From NCBI GenBank assembly GCA_017979445.1, contig CM030715.1, forward strand, positions 16,311,602-16,375,601: a stretch of DNA of 64,000 bases. Direction: 5' to 3'. The DNA comes from Akebia trifoliata. Taxonomy: Eukaryota; Streptophyta; Magnoliopsida; Ranunculales; Lardizabalaceae. A program made the translations under genes and the position numbers. This document shows, one piece after another, positions 1-11,384 of the stretch; position 1 is the stretch's first letter; the number at the start of each line of letters is the position of its first letter. The notes under the pieces are model-generated. The model saw nothing but the letters and a program-made list of their open reading frames with translations. It was not told the origin of the DNA and made no database searches.

Positions 1-383
1 CATATGTCAATTTGAATATTTCATTGTTTAGAGTCATCCCAAAATGACCCTAGATTGAATCATAGAAAGTGATACTCCAAAATAACATATCCAAAATCAA
101 TTCAAATAATGCCAAGAGAATATAATACAACCTAAAAATAAAAAATAAAAAAATGGGTCAACAATCATTACCTTCTTGAAATCCTGCATTATTTAGGGTC
201 ATTCCAAATGACCCTAGATTGAATCATAAAAAATGTGCTAAAACAAAATATTCACCATTCAAACAAGTAATCAATAATCGAGCAAAAAAGAATGATAAAA
301 AATAAAAATAAACAAAGAAACAAACAACTAAAAATAAAATTAAAAACTAGGTCATTCTGGCAATGCTTCCCATACCTCAATAA

Positions 384-401
384 TCCCCAGTGGAGTCACC
401 A
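384..401 (-). promoter_or_regulatory. Primer-binding site of the left family A element
   Basis: The minus strand reads TGGTGACTCCACTGGGGA one base inside the LTR end. This matches the TGGCGACTCCACTGGGGA class of tRNA primer-binding sites used by Ogre-type Tat elements (tRNA-Arg in the literature, from memory). The one-base gap to the LTR is the same as in the A element at 4494. Confidence 0.75.
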
Positions 402-402
402 C

Positions 403-1975
403 TAAAAACGTCCTCAATCCGCGGGGTGTGCGGATCCGCTTTTGATTTTCGAGATTTGGGAGTCGCCACCTAGTTATTACCGTCTAGGAACCAAGAATTG
501 ACTCAAGATGGATAAAAATAACTAATCTACAAAAAAAAACTAAGTCCGAGAATCACGTTACGGGGTTGGAAGGTGTTAGACACCAACCCCGCCCGACAAA
601 CGTTGGTCTCTACTATTTCCCAAGAAGATTACATTGCTAAAAAAATCTAAAATAAATAAATAAAACAAATAAAAAAGATAAAAGAAAAATATACCTATAC
701 AATCGTAACACTTTATTCCCTCAGAACTGGTAGAATGATTCTTTGTAAGATACTCCTTACTTTGTTTCTGTCACTAGATCTGCTCCAGATCTCCAAGATG
801 AAGTACTTCGTTCTTAAATCTAAGTGTTTCCTAAATTTATTGATGGAGTTCTGAGTATTTTGTGGAGAGTTTGTGAATAAAAACTAAGGTTTGGATGATA
901 GATAAGGGGTTAGGACTTCAAAATCAAGGTTTTGTGAAGGCTAAGGAGGCTTTTAACCTACTTTTTCTAGGATTTTCTTTGACCTACGAAATTAGGTTGT
1001 GGAGGCTCTCTATTTATAAAGTTTTTTAGGTAGAGTTAATGTTTTATTAGGTTTCTTTTAGATAAAATAAATTATGATTTTGATTTTAGTCTTATGAGAT
1101 TGACTTGGTCTTTTTAGATTAGGATTTTAATTAGGGTTTTAACTTAAGTCTTATAAGATTGACTTGGTTTCTTTATATTAGGGTTTTAATTAGGGTTTTG
1201 ACTTAATTCTTATAAGATTGACTTGGTTTCTTTAGATTAAGGTTTTGACTTAAGTCTTATGAGATTGACTTGATTTCTTTATATTAGGATTTTGACTTAA
1301 GTCTTATGAGATTGACTTGGTTTTGATTTTTAAATTAATTTTATTAAGATTTCACTTTACGTTAATTAATGTTTTATTTATTAATTTCAAAATTTTAAAT
1401 TGTTAAAATTAGAAAATTATCATTTTGCCCCTGAAGAGAACTTTTGCGTTTCAAGTCATTTTTCGATGTTCCGGGATGTTTTGGAACTGATTTTTCGTAA
1501 GAAATTCAATAGGATTATGGATTTGTGTCACTTATAAAAAAATTTGGCGTGAAATGATTGTCAATCCTTATGAGGGGTATTTTTATAATTTTGTCAAATT
1601 TAGTGAAAATTGGCAAAATGGTTTATTTGATTTCATTTTGTTGTTTTATGTGTTCAAATAGGTTTTCCTAAGCATAAGGGGGCTCTAAAGATGTTTTGAT
1701 ATTAGGAATATTTTGGTAATTTGATCATTTTTTTGTGATTTTTATCGTAAAGCTTCTTTTTATCTGTAAAATGATGATTTCTATGTTTTTGGGATTATAT
1801 TTTCCTATCTTAGCGTGGTTTCTATAGTTTTGTTAGTTTGAGATACCTCATCCAAATTTCTGAAACATATCTAGTAACAAAATAGAACATTGAAATAATC
1901 ATCCATCATTGGAAACCGTTGCGATTGGGTTGACGAGTTGATTAATCAAGTGAGTGCAAAAATGGGGTGTCTACA
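403..1975 (-). repeat. 5' LTR of the left family A element
   Basis: The LTR is about 1573 nt, shorter and more diverged than the A LTRs at 2743 and 11385. It contains several near-copies of a motif with TTAGGGTTTTGACTTAAG and TCTTATGAGATTGACTTG at about 1080-1320. The same motif family occurs, inverted, in the other A LTRs. Confidence 0.85.
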
Positions 1976-2742
1976 AATGTGAATCCATGGTCTTTCTAAC
2001 TGATGATTGAACATTACTGGTATATCCATGACCTCAAAGGTGACTTCGAATGTACAAGGGTCGACAGTGACCAACAAATCGATTTCCCCAAGAGAGTCTC
2101 TTCTTGAGTTGTTGAATCATCGGACTACCTTATTGTTAAGCTTGACATGTGACCAGTCTGCATCTAGCTTACAGAAAGCTCTAAACGATAGACATTGAGA
2201 GCCAAACTGTTATCGATTAGTACCCTAGAAACCATCATGCATGTGCACATAACCATGATATTCAATGGTTCAATGTGTCCGTATCCCTCCTGAATCAATT
2301 CACTTTTTATGAAGACAGTCGGATTTGGGGATATGATTTGTCTCACTGTCTACTCTAGTTGTGCAGGTGAAATGGTTGCCGGTACGTGTGACTCACTCAA
2401 GACTTTTAAAATTTCCTGTTGATGCTCCTCTAAATTTTGCAAGAGACCCAAGATACTGATTTGTGCAGGAGTCTTTTTTAGCTATTCTACTACATTGGAC
2501 TCACTCTTGCAAATGAGTTTGATAAAGTCTACTGTATCTTCGTCTATCGTTTTAGATTCCTGTTTCTTTTCTACCTTTTCCTATCCTGCCCTGTCTTCCT
2601 CAATCATTTTATCTTTCCCCTTTGCCTTCCTCTTTTCCTCATTTTTTTCTACCCCCTCTTCCCAATTTCTTTCAACCTTTACTACATTTCCCGATGTCTT
2701 GTGACAAGTCCCAACCTTGTTCATATGACCAATATCTGCTAC
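1976..2742 (-). pseudogene. Family B gag-pol: gag tail and aspartic protease, broken
   Basis: The minus strand encodes the end of the gag linker and the retroviral-type aspartic protease of family B. The segment reading QIISPNPTVFIKSELIQEG, then EPLNIMVMC and VLIDNSLALNV, aligns with the protease of element C near 40024-40180 (QIMAPNPIIFTESEF, RVPIDNGSALNV). The active-site triplet is DNS rather than D-T/N-G. Stops interrupt the frame. The piece is bounded at 2742 by the inserted A element (TSD GCTAC) and at 1976 by the left A LTR. Removing the A element joins this piece to 13135: VADIGHM reads across the junction as in element C. That shows one B element was split. Confidence 0.85.
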
Positions 2743-4492
2743 TGTAGACACCCCATTTTTGAACTCGCCTGATTAATCAACTCGTCAACCCGATCGCAAT
2801 GATTCCCAATGATGGATGTGTATTCCATTGCTTTATTTTGTTACTAGATGTGTTTCAGAAATCCGGATGAGGTATCTCGAACTGACAAAATCTTAGAAAT
2901 CACACTACGCTAGGAAAATACGACTCCAGAAACATAGAAATCATCATCTTGCAAATCAAAAAGAAGTTTCACGATAAAAATCACTAAAAATTGACTAAAT
3001 TACCAAAATACCCCTAACATCAAAACAACCCTAGAGCCTACATTACGCTTAGGAAAACCCATTCAAACACATAAAACAACAAATCGAAATCAAATAAATC
3101 ATTTCACCAATTTTAACAGAATTCGACAAAATTACGAAAATACCCCTCATAAAGTTCACGATCATTTCATACAAAAAAACTTCATAAATGACAAAAACCA
3201 ACATTCCCATTGAATTCCTTACGAAAAACTGATTCCAAAACATCCTGGAACATGGAAAAACGACTTAAAACGAAAAAAAAAATCCTCTCCGAGGGCAAAA
3301 TGGTAATTTCACAATTTTAAAAATTAAAGATTTCAAAATTAATAAATAAATCATTAAATAATGTAAAGTGAAACATTAATAAAATTAATTTTAAAATGTG
3401 AACAAAAAAATCTATCAATCAGGATTTCAGGCAAAATTGTTGAGGGTTCGCAAGATATTTCTTTAAGGACCCCTCCATTTGGGGGTCCAAAGAATTAAAG
3501 ATATAATAGAGAGGGGTTCTCCAAAAATTTAAAGTCAATCAAGCAAGACTAAAGTCAAGATATTAAAGTCAATCAAATAAAATTAAAGTCAAAATTAAAG
3601 TCAATTAAGTAAGACTAAAGTCAAGTATTAAAGTCAATCTCATAAGCTAAAGTCAAAATCCTAAATCAAAACCCTAATCTAAACTAATCAAGTCAATCTC
3701 ATAAGACTAAAGTCAAAACCCTAAATCAAAACCCTAATCTAAACTAATCAAGTCAATCTCCTAAGACTAAAGTCAAAACCTAAGTCAAAACCCTAAAGAC
3801 TAAGTCCATCTCATGAGACCAAAGTCTAAACCCTAATTGAAACCCTAAAAAAAAACCCTAATCAAACCCTAATGCTTCTAAAAACTTTATAAATAGGAGC
3901 CTCCACACTCTATTTTCGTATCAAAGAAAAAACCCTAGAAAAAGTAGGTGAAGAAGCCTCCACAACCTCTCCAAAACCCTAATTTTGGAGCCCCAATTCC
4001 TTCCCTAACACCCCTACTCCAATTTTAGCCTAAAAACACTTAGAAACCTTTCAAAAACACCCCAAAAATCTATAATAAATTCAAAACATCCAGATCCAAG
4101 AAGGAGATACCTTGCCTCGGAGATCAGAAATCAGATCCGGAGACAGAACAAAGTAAGGAGTACGGTACAAGGAGTTGTTTTCACCAGATCTGAGAGAATA
4201 GTACTTTTACAGATCGAAGGTAAGGTTTTTCATTATTTTTTAATCTAGGTTTTGTCATTAGCGATGTAGTTATATTTGGAATAAGTAGAGACCGACATTG
4301 GCCGGACGGGGTTGGTGCCTAACACCTTCCAACCCCGTAACATGATCCCCGGATTTAGATTTTCTGTGGTAGATTAGTGTTTATCCGTTTTAGAGTCAGT
4401 TTGGTTCCTAGACCATAATAACTAGGTGGCGACTCCCAAACCTCAAGGGTCAAAAGCGGATCCGCGCACCCCGCGGATCGAGGGCGCTTTCA
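2743..4492 (+). repeat. Family A 5' LTR
   Basis: The LTR is 1750 nt, starting TGTAGACACCCC and ending GGGCGCTTTCA. It contains a run of 59-60-nt imperfect repeats at about 3600-3800 built on CTAAAGTCAA and AACCCTAA units. A TATA box lies at 3888. A conserved 3' part (about 4290-4492) includes GGTTGGTGCCTAACACCTTCC and AACTAGGTGGCGACTCCC. Confidence 0.93.
3888..3895 (+). promoter_or_regulatory. TATA box of the family A 5' LTR promoter
   Basis: TATAAATA sits in the middle of the LTR just before GGAGCCTCCACACTC. The same octamer is at 12524-12531 in the 3' LTR and, on the minus strand, at 51368-51375 in the solo LTR. Conservation across copies supports it as the Pol II core promoter. Several AACCCTAA telobox-like motifs lie upstream. 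Confidence 0.6.
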
Positions 4493-4493
4493 G

Positions 4494-4511
4494 TGGCGAC
4501 TCCACTGAGGA
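4494..4511 (+). promoter_or_regulatory. Primer-binding site, family A
   Basis: TGGCGACTCCACTGAGGA begins one base after the 5' LTR. It differs by one base from the Ogre/Tat-type primer site. Confidence 0.8.
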
Positions 4512-4743
4512 CTATTGAGGATCAAACTTGAAAAACCCCAAGTATGGGAGTATTGCCAAGATGACCTAGTTTTTTTTTTATTTAGTTGGATTTATTTTAT
4601 TTATTTTTTCTGTTTATTTATTTTTTTTGTCTTGATTGTAGATGATTTTGGGTATTGCATTTTTTTTTCCAATTAAGGATCACTTTTTGATGACCCCTAA
4701 ATAATGAAAGATTCAAATTGACATATGAAAATGATGGAATGAT

Positions 4744-5115
4744 GAAGGTTGGGACAGTAATGTTAAAACGTTTTTACAAAATATTCTAGTGAGAATTAAG
4801 TCTGGGAACCTCTTAATAAAACGTAGATCTCATCGAGTAGATTAATTTAGAACTTTAGTTCACTCAATTTCGTTATCGGAAGCCTTAGATATCATCGATG
4901 CAAGTTCAATTTGTAAATCTGGAATTGTTTCTGAATGAAGGTTGGGACAGCAACGTTAAAACGTTTTTACAGAACATTCTGTTGAGAATTAAGTCTAGGC
5001 ACCTCTTAATAAAATGTAGATCTCATCGAGTAGATTAATTTAAAACTTGAGTTCACTCGATTTCGTTATCGGGAGCCTTAGATATCATCGATGTAAGTTC
5101 GGATTGTATTTTCCA
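4744..5115 (+). repeat. Tandem duplication of about 193 bp in the family A leader
   Basis: Two copies begin GAAGGTTGGGACAG at 4744 and 4937. Both run through AGATCTCATCGAGTAGATTA and GCCTTAGATATCATCGATG. The copies differ at scattered sites. No coding function is visible. Confidence 0.8.
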
Positions 5116-5534
5116 AATTCACAAAAAATTCGAATTTATCTAATGTTAGCACAATTAATGTTCCTAAGAGTGAGCTCATCTCAACCATTGTCATTCTATC
5201 ATCAATGTAACATCTATTGGAATCTCGATTTATTTTGGATCATCCAAAAATAACCCTTGATTAGACCATAGACAACAAATTTATGGGTTTTTTTAATGTT
5301 GGATTAGATTAATTATTATTTGTGTTATATGCCCATATAATGTGCCATGATCTCTACAGATATATTTGTGATGTGTTTGCTTTCATCTTAATTTCGATGT
5401 GATGGGTTTTGTATTATTTTCTTGATCAATATTCATTTGATATCCATATGTGATGACATAATCTGGCCCATGGGCCCATGTGTTTGAAAAAGGCCCCGGC
5501 ACACCCCACCCTGTTTTGCACACACCACATGCAC

Positions 5535-5890
5535 GTTTACCGTTTTACTCACTTACACGTCCCATTTAGCCAACGTGGCACTAGTGCGTAGTCCGGTCTC
5601 TTCGGAGATGCGACGTCATTCATGAAACCCACAACTCCAGTCACGTACCTTAGGGTATATCAAACTGGAGGCATTAATACCGTCTGATCAGGTGATTCTG
5701 AGAGATATATTGATGCACCCAGGCTAGAGCGACCTGAGCCTTTTGACCTATTGTAAGCCACACAGTCACATGTCCCGATTGCCAACATAGTACTAGTACG
5801 TGGTCGGTCCCCTCGTGGGATGCCAAACCATTTATGAAAGCTACAACTCTTGACTCGTACCCGTATGTATAAAAGGTAATCAAAGTATAT
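5535..5890 (+). repeat. Diverged direct duplication (offset about 210 bp), family A leader
   Basis: The segment around 5557 (GTCCCATTTAGCCAACGTGG, ACTAGTGCGTAGTC) recurs near 5769 (GTCCCGATTGCCAACATAG, ACTAGTACGTGGTC). A similar ending with GTATATCAA follows in each copy. The open frames read here are by-products of this repeat. Confidence 0.6.
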
Positions 5891-6036
5891 CAATTGCACT
5901 TCTTGGTCAAAACCAGTGTCTAAGCAAGATCTTGCCCCGCTGTACCCTACTGTACGAGGGGGATAGACTACGTCTATTCTAGACGAGAGGTATTTAAGTA
6001 GGCCCTTGCTCAGCATTGTGCGCCACCTCTCAACTG
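5890..6036 (+). other. Conserved leader block shared by families A, B and C (A copy)
   Basis: The block runs from CAATTGCAC through GATCTTGCCCC, ACGAGGGGGATAGACTACG and ATTTAAGTAGG to TTGTGCGCCACCTCTC. The same order is found in element C at 36444-36575 and, inverted, in element B at 16091-16224. It contains the hairpin ATAGAC-TAC-GTCTAT at 5963-5977. Conservation between families whose coding parts are gone or broken suggests a cis-acting RNA signal such as packaging, dimerisation or splicing. That role is inference. Confidence 0.7.
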
Positions 6037-6340
6037 GAGATCAAACTGGCTGTTTTTGGCTTTAGAGAAGTGAATTGAGGTTTTAGATTATCACCTATAC
6101 GGTATATCAAACCAAGTCACCACGTATCGAAGGTATATAGGTGTGCTTGGGCAAGGGTGGCCAGATAAAAATGCATTGCACGTAGTAAGCTTAGAGTCTA
6201 GAAACCTTCCTAGTAGGTCACGACTCGAACTTATCGTGGGTGTTCCCAGGTTGTTTATTGAATGAATGCATGTGATTGATGAATGTATGTGAGTGGTGTG
6301 AACGATGAGATCAGGGTGTATGACTATCCTCAAGGATCAA

Positions 6341-7740
6341 AAATTTGTTTCGAAAATTAAAATGGGTGCACCGACCCAATAAAGAATCCATTTTTTTTAA
6401 ATAATGACCTAGTCCATCCCGATCCAATAATCATGGTGGGTTGGACCATTTAAATTGAAATAGAAATCAAATTTTCAAAGAAGAAAAATGGTTTATGAAG
6501 GGAAAATATTTTCTAGAAAAAGTGTTTTCCAAAATAAGTGTTTTCCAAAATAAGTGTTTTCTAAGAAAAAGTATTTTCCAGAAGAACAAGATTTTCCAAG
6601 AGAAAATGCTTTCCAAATAACAAACTATTTTTCAAAAGAAAATATTTTTCGAAAGAAAAGAAGATGAAGGAAAAATGATTTACAAAAGATCTATTTTTGC
6701 GTGAAAAATTTTTGAAATATGTTTTTTACCAAAAATCTATTTTTTGCATGGACCTTGTAAAATTATCGAAATATATTTTTCTAAAAAGAAAATGATTGCA
6801 AAAAATAATCAGAATTGTGAAAATTGTTATTCAATAAAAACATTATTTTCAAATAGTGCAATAAAATTATTTTCCTTCTGAATAATCATTGAATGGATGA
6901 ATTGTTTAATGGATTGGTGCACAAAATTCAATAAAATCTCAGGGTTCATTTAAAATGTTATCAAGGGGGTGACACTGAAATTGGTTAATTTTACCTTCAA
7001 AGAGGTTTTAAGGGTTATCATTGTATGTAAGCTCAATCGTCTATCGTCTAGCTAGGACTGTAAATCCGGTCAGTTAGAGTAAACGTCAATATCAAGTCAA
7101 CAGTCAGAAATGACCTCAAAATTTCTCAACATCGTCTAGTTGTTCTTTAAAGATCATAGTGCTTCAATCCTACCGGTTATAAGCAATATCTCAGTCCCCA
7201 GTCCTAATCAAACTCGTGTGAGTACTTATCTTGAGTTTTCATGAGTCATCTGGGTTAGCTCGAGTCCCTTTTTCCAGTATGGTCATGTCTTCCGTAGATT
7301 GAGTCTACTCTTTCCTATTGAGTCAAGTTAGTTCATCGAGTCTATAGAGGTGTCTATTGTCCCATCTGAAATTGATTGGATAAAGGAAATTTTTGAATGC
7401 CTCGAGCGCATTAACGAATTAACTAATAATTTGATAGATTTCGTTTCTGAACAAGAAGATAAGAGTCGGGCTCAACCTTTAATTGAGAAAGGAAAGGTCT
7501 TTGACCTTGAAACAAAAAATAATTCTTAAAGAGATTCAAATAAAAACCATCTTATCCCTAAAGGAACACCAGGGGATAATGAATTTACTCAGAAATTTCA
7601 AAAGACTTGTTCGTGTGATCATATGAGGGTATGTTAGGTACAAGCTTGGGTATTGTTCAACACGGAATAGATACTCGTCTATATCGATGGAATCAAAGAA
7701 GATGTTATAAAATGTATCAGCACTATCCTTACTACATCTT
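6341..7740 (+). other. Family A internal spacer, AT-rich, no recognised gene
   Basis: At 6480-6860 there are many short repeats around AAAATGTTTTCCAAAATAAG. A short open stretch near 7345-7530 reads PSEIDWIKEIFECLERINEL, which I do not recognise. It could be a gag remnant. Nothing else in the stretch resembles a known protein. Confidence 0.5.
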
Positions 7741-7749
7741 GAGTTTCGA

Positions 7750-8460
7750 ATCACATATTATCAGTCGATATGGGGGTACCTTTTGAACTGATCTCTGATA
7801 ATGGGTCGTATTTCAAAGCATATATCATTACTCTATGTTTAAAGTTGAAGATACGGAAGCACAAATCATCTCCCTACCGTCCTCAGATCAATGGAATGGT
7901 TGAAGCAGTTGGTAAGAGTCTCAAGACTATCATCAGGAAAATATGTCAATCACATCGAGATTGGTCAGAAAAATTATCATTCACGCTATGGACATATCGA
8001 ACTTCAATTCGATCCTTTACTGGAGCTACTCCCTACTCCTTAGTGCATGGCATGGAAGTAGTCTTGCCAGTTGAAATGGAAATTTAGTCTCTCAGGGTCT
8101 TGTTGGAAAATCATTTGTTAGAAACAGATTGGGTTCGACAGCAGTATGAAGAATTAAACTTGATCGAAGAAAACGAGTTAAAGCCCTGTATCATGTGCAA
8201 GCTTATCTAAGAAGAGTCACCCGTGCATTTGACAAAAAGGTCAAAGCTCATCATTTACAAGTCAAGGATTTAACTATCAGACTTCAAAGAAAATTGAATA
8301 CTCCTCCTCGACTATAGGAGAAAGTCTGAACCCAATTGGAGAAATTCATTCATTAAGGAAATACTGTCAGGAAAAACTGTCAGACTTCAAGATCATGATG
8401 GAATCGAGTTACCAGAACCAACTAACCTTGACCAAATCAAACGGTACTACATTTAAGGAG
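7750..8460 (+). pseudogene. Family A integrase catalytic core, decayed
   Basis: The frame beginning at 7770 encodes GVPFELISDNGSYF, then SSPYRPQINGMVEAV and SFTGATPYSLVHGMEVVLPV. These are the second Asp and the Glu of a D,D,E integrase core plus the conserved TPYSLVYGMEAVLP motif of Tat elements. There are 34 residues between Asp and Glu here; element C has 35, so one residue is missing. The N-terminal zinc finger and first Asp region are lost. Downstream, similarity continues through LLETDWVRQQYEELNLIEEN with a frameshift, ending before 8460. It is the only recognisable enzyme piece in this element and cannot be active. Confidence 0.85.
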
Positions 8461-8967
8461 GTCATTTTTGGCCGAATCAATTTTCCTATTACCTAGTTCT
8501 TTATTCTCCTTTCTCAATCCCTTTTGCAGCCTGTTCAAAAAGAGAAAAATTGTGCCTTTTATTTCTTAGCCCAATCACCTAACCTAGGAGAGGGAATATC
8601 TGAACTACGTTTTGGTCTGATCTCAAAAATTTGGGGTACATAGGTAACCTGAGAAGTTACTTCAGGCCCGACCACATCAAAATAAAAAAATAGATTCCTC
8701 GACAAAGAAAGAATCTAAAAGAAAAAATTCAAAAGAAAAAAAAATATCTGCAAAATGGGGAAGAAAATTCAAAGCAAAATAAAAGAAATGCCACACAAGG
8801 GGCATTCAGGTTTTTGAGCCTCAAAATCCCTTTCTTTTTATACCCAGTCCTAAGCTTACCCATGAAAGTCCCCTTAAGTACCATGCGAGAAGTCAAGGAA
8901 GATAGCAAAGCATGATCAGACATCAACTCCAGAAGTTCAGAAGGGAAAAAGAAAAAAAAAAAGTCTG

Positions 8968-9241
8968 CTAAGTTGAAAACCCAAAAAGGGCGGCTTAGGC
9001 AAAAATTAAGGCAAGCTCGCAAGGTTGAAAATCTGAAAGGACGACCTTGGCAACAATCAGAGCAAAGAAAAGAGAAAAAATTGTAAGCTCGTTAGATCGA
9101 AACCTAAAAAGGCGATCTAGGCAAAAGCTAGGGCATGCTCGCTAGATTGAAAACCTGAAAAGGCAATCTAGGCAAAATTTAGAGCAATGAAAAAATAAAA
9201 GAAAATCTCCGTTGAGTTGAGAAGCTGAAAAGACAGTCCGA
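8968..9241 (+). repeat. Tandem array of five hairpins with compensatory stem changes
   Basis: Five imperfect repeats about 50-75 nt apart each contain an 8-nt arm, a spacer with CC...GG, and a matching 8-nt arm. Positions are 8968-8998, 9020-9049, 9092-9120, 9142-9171 and 9212-9241. The arms are CTAAGTTG/CGGCTTAG, CAAGGTTG/CGACCTTG, TTAGATCG/CGATCTAG, CTAGATTG/CAATCTAG and TTGAGTTG/CAGTCCGA. The first four pair fully (GU allowed) although the sequences differ. The fifth has one mismatch. It lies downstream of integrase, in what would be the 3' part of the genomic RNA. Confidence 0.8.
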
Positions 9242-9837
9242 GCCAAAACATCAGAAGTTCGAATGATCAAGTTTCAATACCCAGTTTAAACCAAATATAG
9301 ACTCATTGGATACAAGTATATCGTCTATGATTGATCTGAAGAGTTTCATATCCCTAAGTGAACCAACGGGGAGAAAAAACAAATTCTATGATGAATTTCA
9401 GAAAGAAATATTTTGTTCCAATTTCTTTAAGCCTGACTCAAAATCTTTAATATAAAAAATCAAAATTAAAAGTTAAACCTTTATTGTGCTTGCGGTAATC
9501 AAGGATTTCAAACTTTCATAACAAGGGCACTTCCTTTTTCTAAAGAGTACAGTTTCCCCCCTTACACTAGGGGCATTTATTTTCAAATTATATTCGATTA
9601 TCCCCAGTGCAATGTTCCTTGTCAAACTAGGGGCATTTTTGTTCTGATGCCTGGTCAATTTCAACCCCAAAGGATAAGGTTAACTTTGAATTAAAGGTTA
9701 CCCTCTTGATAGCAATTTTGAAAACTCCTCAGTTCAAAGAGAGTTAAAATGTTTACCGGACCTTCATAAAATCCAACTTTTTGTTTAAAAAAAAAATTCA
9801 AATGCGAGGTTAATCTCTTGTTCGTTCCCAAAAAGAA

Positions 9838-11030
9838 TTAGTTCATTACTCTTTCACTCCGAGTAGGTAGAGTAGAACTTCCAAAAAAATATATATATAG
9901 TTCATTACTCTTTTACCTTGGGCAGGTAGAGTAGGACTCCCAAAAAAATTAGTTCATTACTCTTTCACTCCGAGTAGGTAGAGTAGAACTTCCCAAAAAA
10001 AATTAGTTTATTACTTACTCTTTCACCCTGGGCAGGTAGAATAGGACTCTCAAAAAGCTTAGTTCATTACTCTTTCACTCCGAGTAGGTAGAGTAGAACT
10101 TCCCGAAATAATTAGTTCATTACTCTTTCACCCTGGGCAAGTAGAGTAGGACTCTCAAAAAACTTAGTTCATTACTCTTTCACTCCGAGTAGGTAGAGTA
10201 GAACTTTCCCAAAAAAAAAAGATTAGTTCATTACTCTTTCACCCTGGGCAGGTAGAGTAGGACTCCTAAAAAGTTAGTTCATTACTCTTTCACTCCGAGT
10301 AGGTAGAGTAGAACTTCCCAAAAAATAGTTCATTACTCTTTCACCCTGGACAGGTAGAGTAGGACTCCCAAAAAGCTTAGTTCATTACTCTTTCACTCAG
10401 AGTAGGTAGAATAGAACTTTTCCAAAAAAAAAAAAAAAATTTAGTTCATTACTCTTTCACTCCGAGTAGGTAGAGTAGAACTTCCCAAAATAATTAGTTC
10501 ATTACTCTTTCACCCTGGGCAGGTAGAGTAGGACTCTCAAAAACCTTAGTTCATTACTCTTTCACTCCGAGTAGGTAGAGTAGAACTTTCCCAAAAAACA
10601 AAAACAAAGATTAGTTCATTACTCTTTCACCCTGGGTAGGTAGAGTAGAACTCCTAAAAAGTTAGTTCATTACTCTTTCACTTCGAGTAGGTAGAGTAGA
10701 ACTTCCCAAAAAAATAGTTCATTACTCTTTCACCCTGGGCAGGTAGAGTAGGACTCCCAAAAAGCTTAGTTCATTACTCTTTTACTCAGAGTAGGTAGAG
10801 TAGAACTTTTCCAAAAAAAAAAAAAAATTTAGTTCATTACTCTTTCACCCTGGGCAGGTAGAGTAGGAATCCCAAAAAAATTAGTTCATTACTCTTTCAC
10901 TCCGAGTAGGTAGAGTAGAACTTCCCAAAAAAAATTAGTTCATTACTCTTTCACCCTGGGCAGGTAGAGTAGGACTCTCAAAAAAAATATAAATTCATTA
11001 CTCTTTCACTTAGAGTAGGTAGAGTAGGAC
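9838..11030 (+). repeat. Tandem array, 22 copies of about 53 bp in two alternating types
   Basis: I count 22 copies of a unit starting TTAGTTCATTACTCTTTCA. Type 1 continues CTCCGAGTAGGTAGAGTAG and type 2 continues CCCTGGGCAGGTAGAGTAG. They alternate almost regularly, giving a higher-order unit of about 106 bp. TACTCT and AGAGTA can pair in every unit. The inner arms differ between types but stay paired (ACTC-c-GAGT versus CCC-t-GGG). Poly-A runs of variable length separate units. Confidence 0.92.
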
Positions 11031-11371
11031 ATTCAACTTTCTCCCAACTTTTGCTCAGATTTGTCTCAAATCTCATTCAAATTTTCTCGAGTTTTGTTTT
11101 ACTCAGTTTCACACAGTGCACACACTTCCACATTTGTTTTATTAGTCAAGGAGAATTTTCTAAAATTCAAGGATCTGACACTATCAGTGAGAGTTCTCGC
11201 TCAAGGACCTGACAACTTTTTAGTTCGGGGAGAGCTTTACCTTCAAGGATCCGAACGCCTCGACGGATTGCTAAATCAGGCTGCAAAATGAACTGTCACT
11301 AGCTTTGGCATTCAGATATTGCACTATCTACCAAAATAGATTTGCAATCTAGTTTGCTTCAACCCTCTACC

Positions 11372-11380
11372 AAAGAAGGG
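11372..11380 (+). promoter_or_regulatory. Polypurine tract, family A
   Basis: AAAGAAGGG lies four bases before the 3' LTR. The identical tract precedes the 3' LTR of element C at 47705. It would prime plus-strand DNA synthesis. Confidence 0.75.
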
Positions 11381-11384
11381 CATC

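Larger units (their letters stand above)
1..1975 (-). mobile_element. Family A Ty3/gypsy (Tat-like) element, 5' end only
   Basis: This is the 5' end of a minus-strand LTR retrotransposon. Its LTR fills 403-1975 and its body continues left out of the window. On the minus strand the LTR begins TGTAGACACCCC at 1975. Its other end (about 403) is degenerate compared with the CGCTTTCA end of other A copies. The leader at 1-402 matches the leader of the complete A element near 4670-4740. The right flank at 1976 is family B protease sequence, cut inside the codons for RPWIH, so this copy inserted into B. The left end and the second TSD are outside the window. Confidence 0.85.

Noticed and set aside
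3600..3990. Interstitial telomere repeat
   Set aside because: The AACCCTAA motifs are spaced and mixed with AAAGTCAA units, not a run of the 7-base telomere repeat. They recur in every family A LTR.
9838..11030. CRISPR-like array
   Set aside because: Units are directly adjacent with only A-rich variable joints. There are no unique spacers, and the array lies inside a plant retrotransposon.
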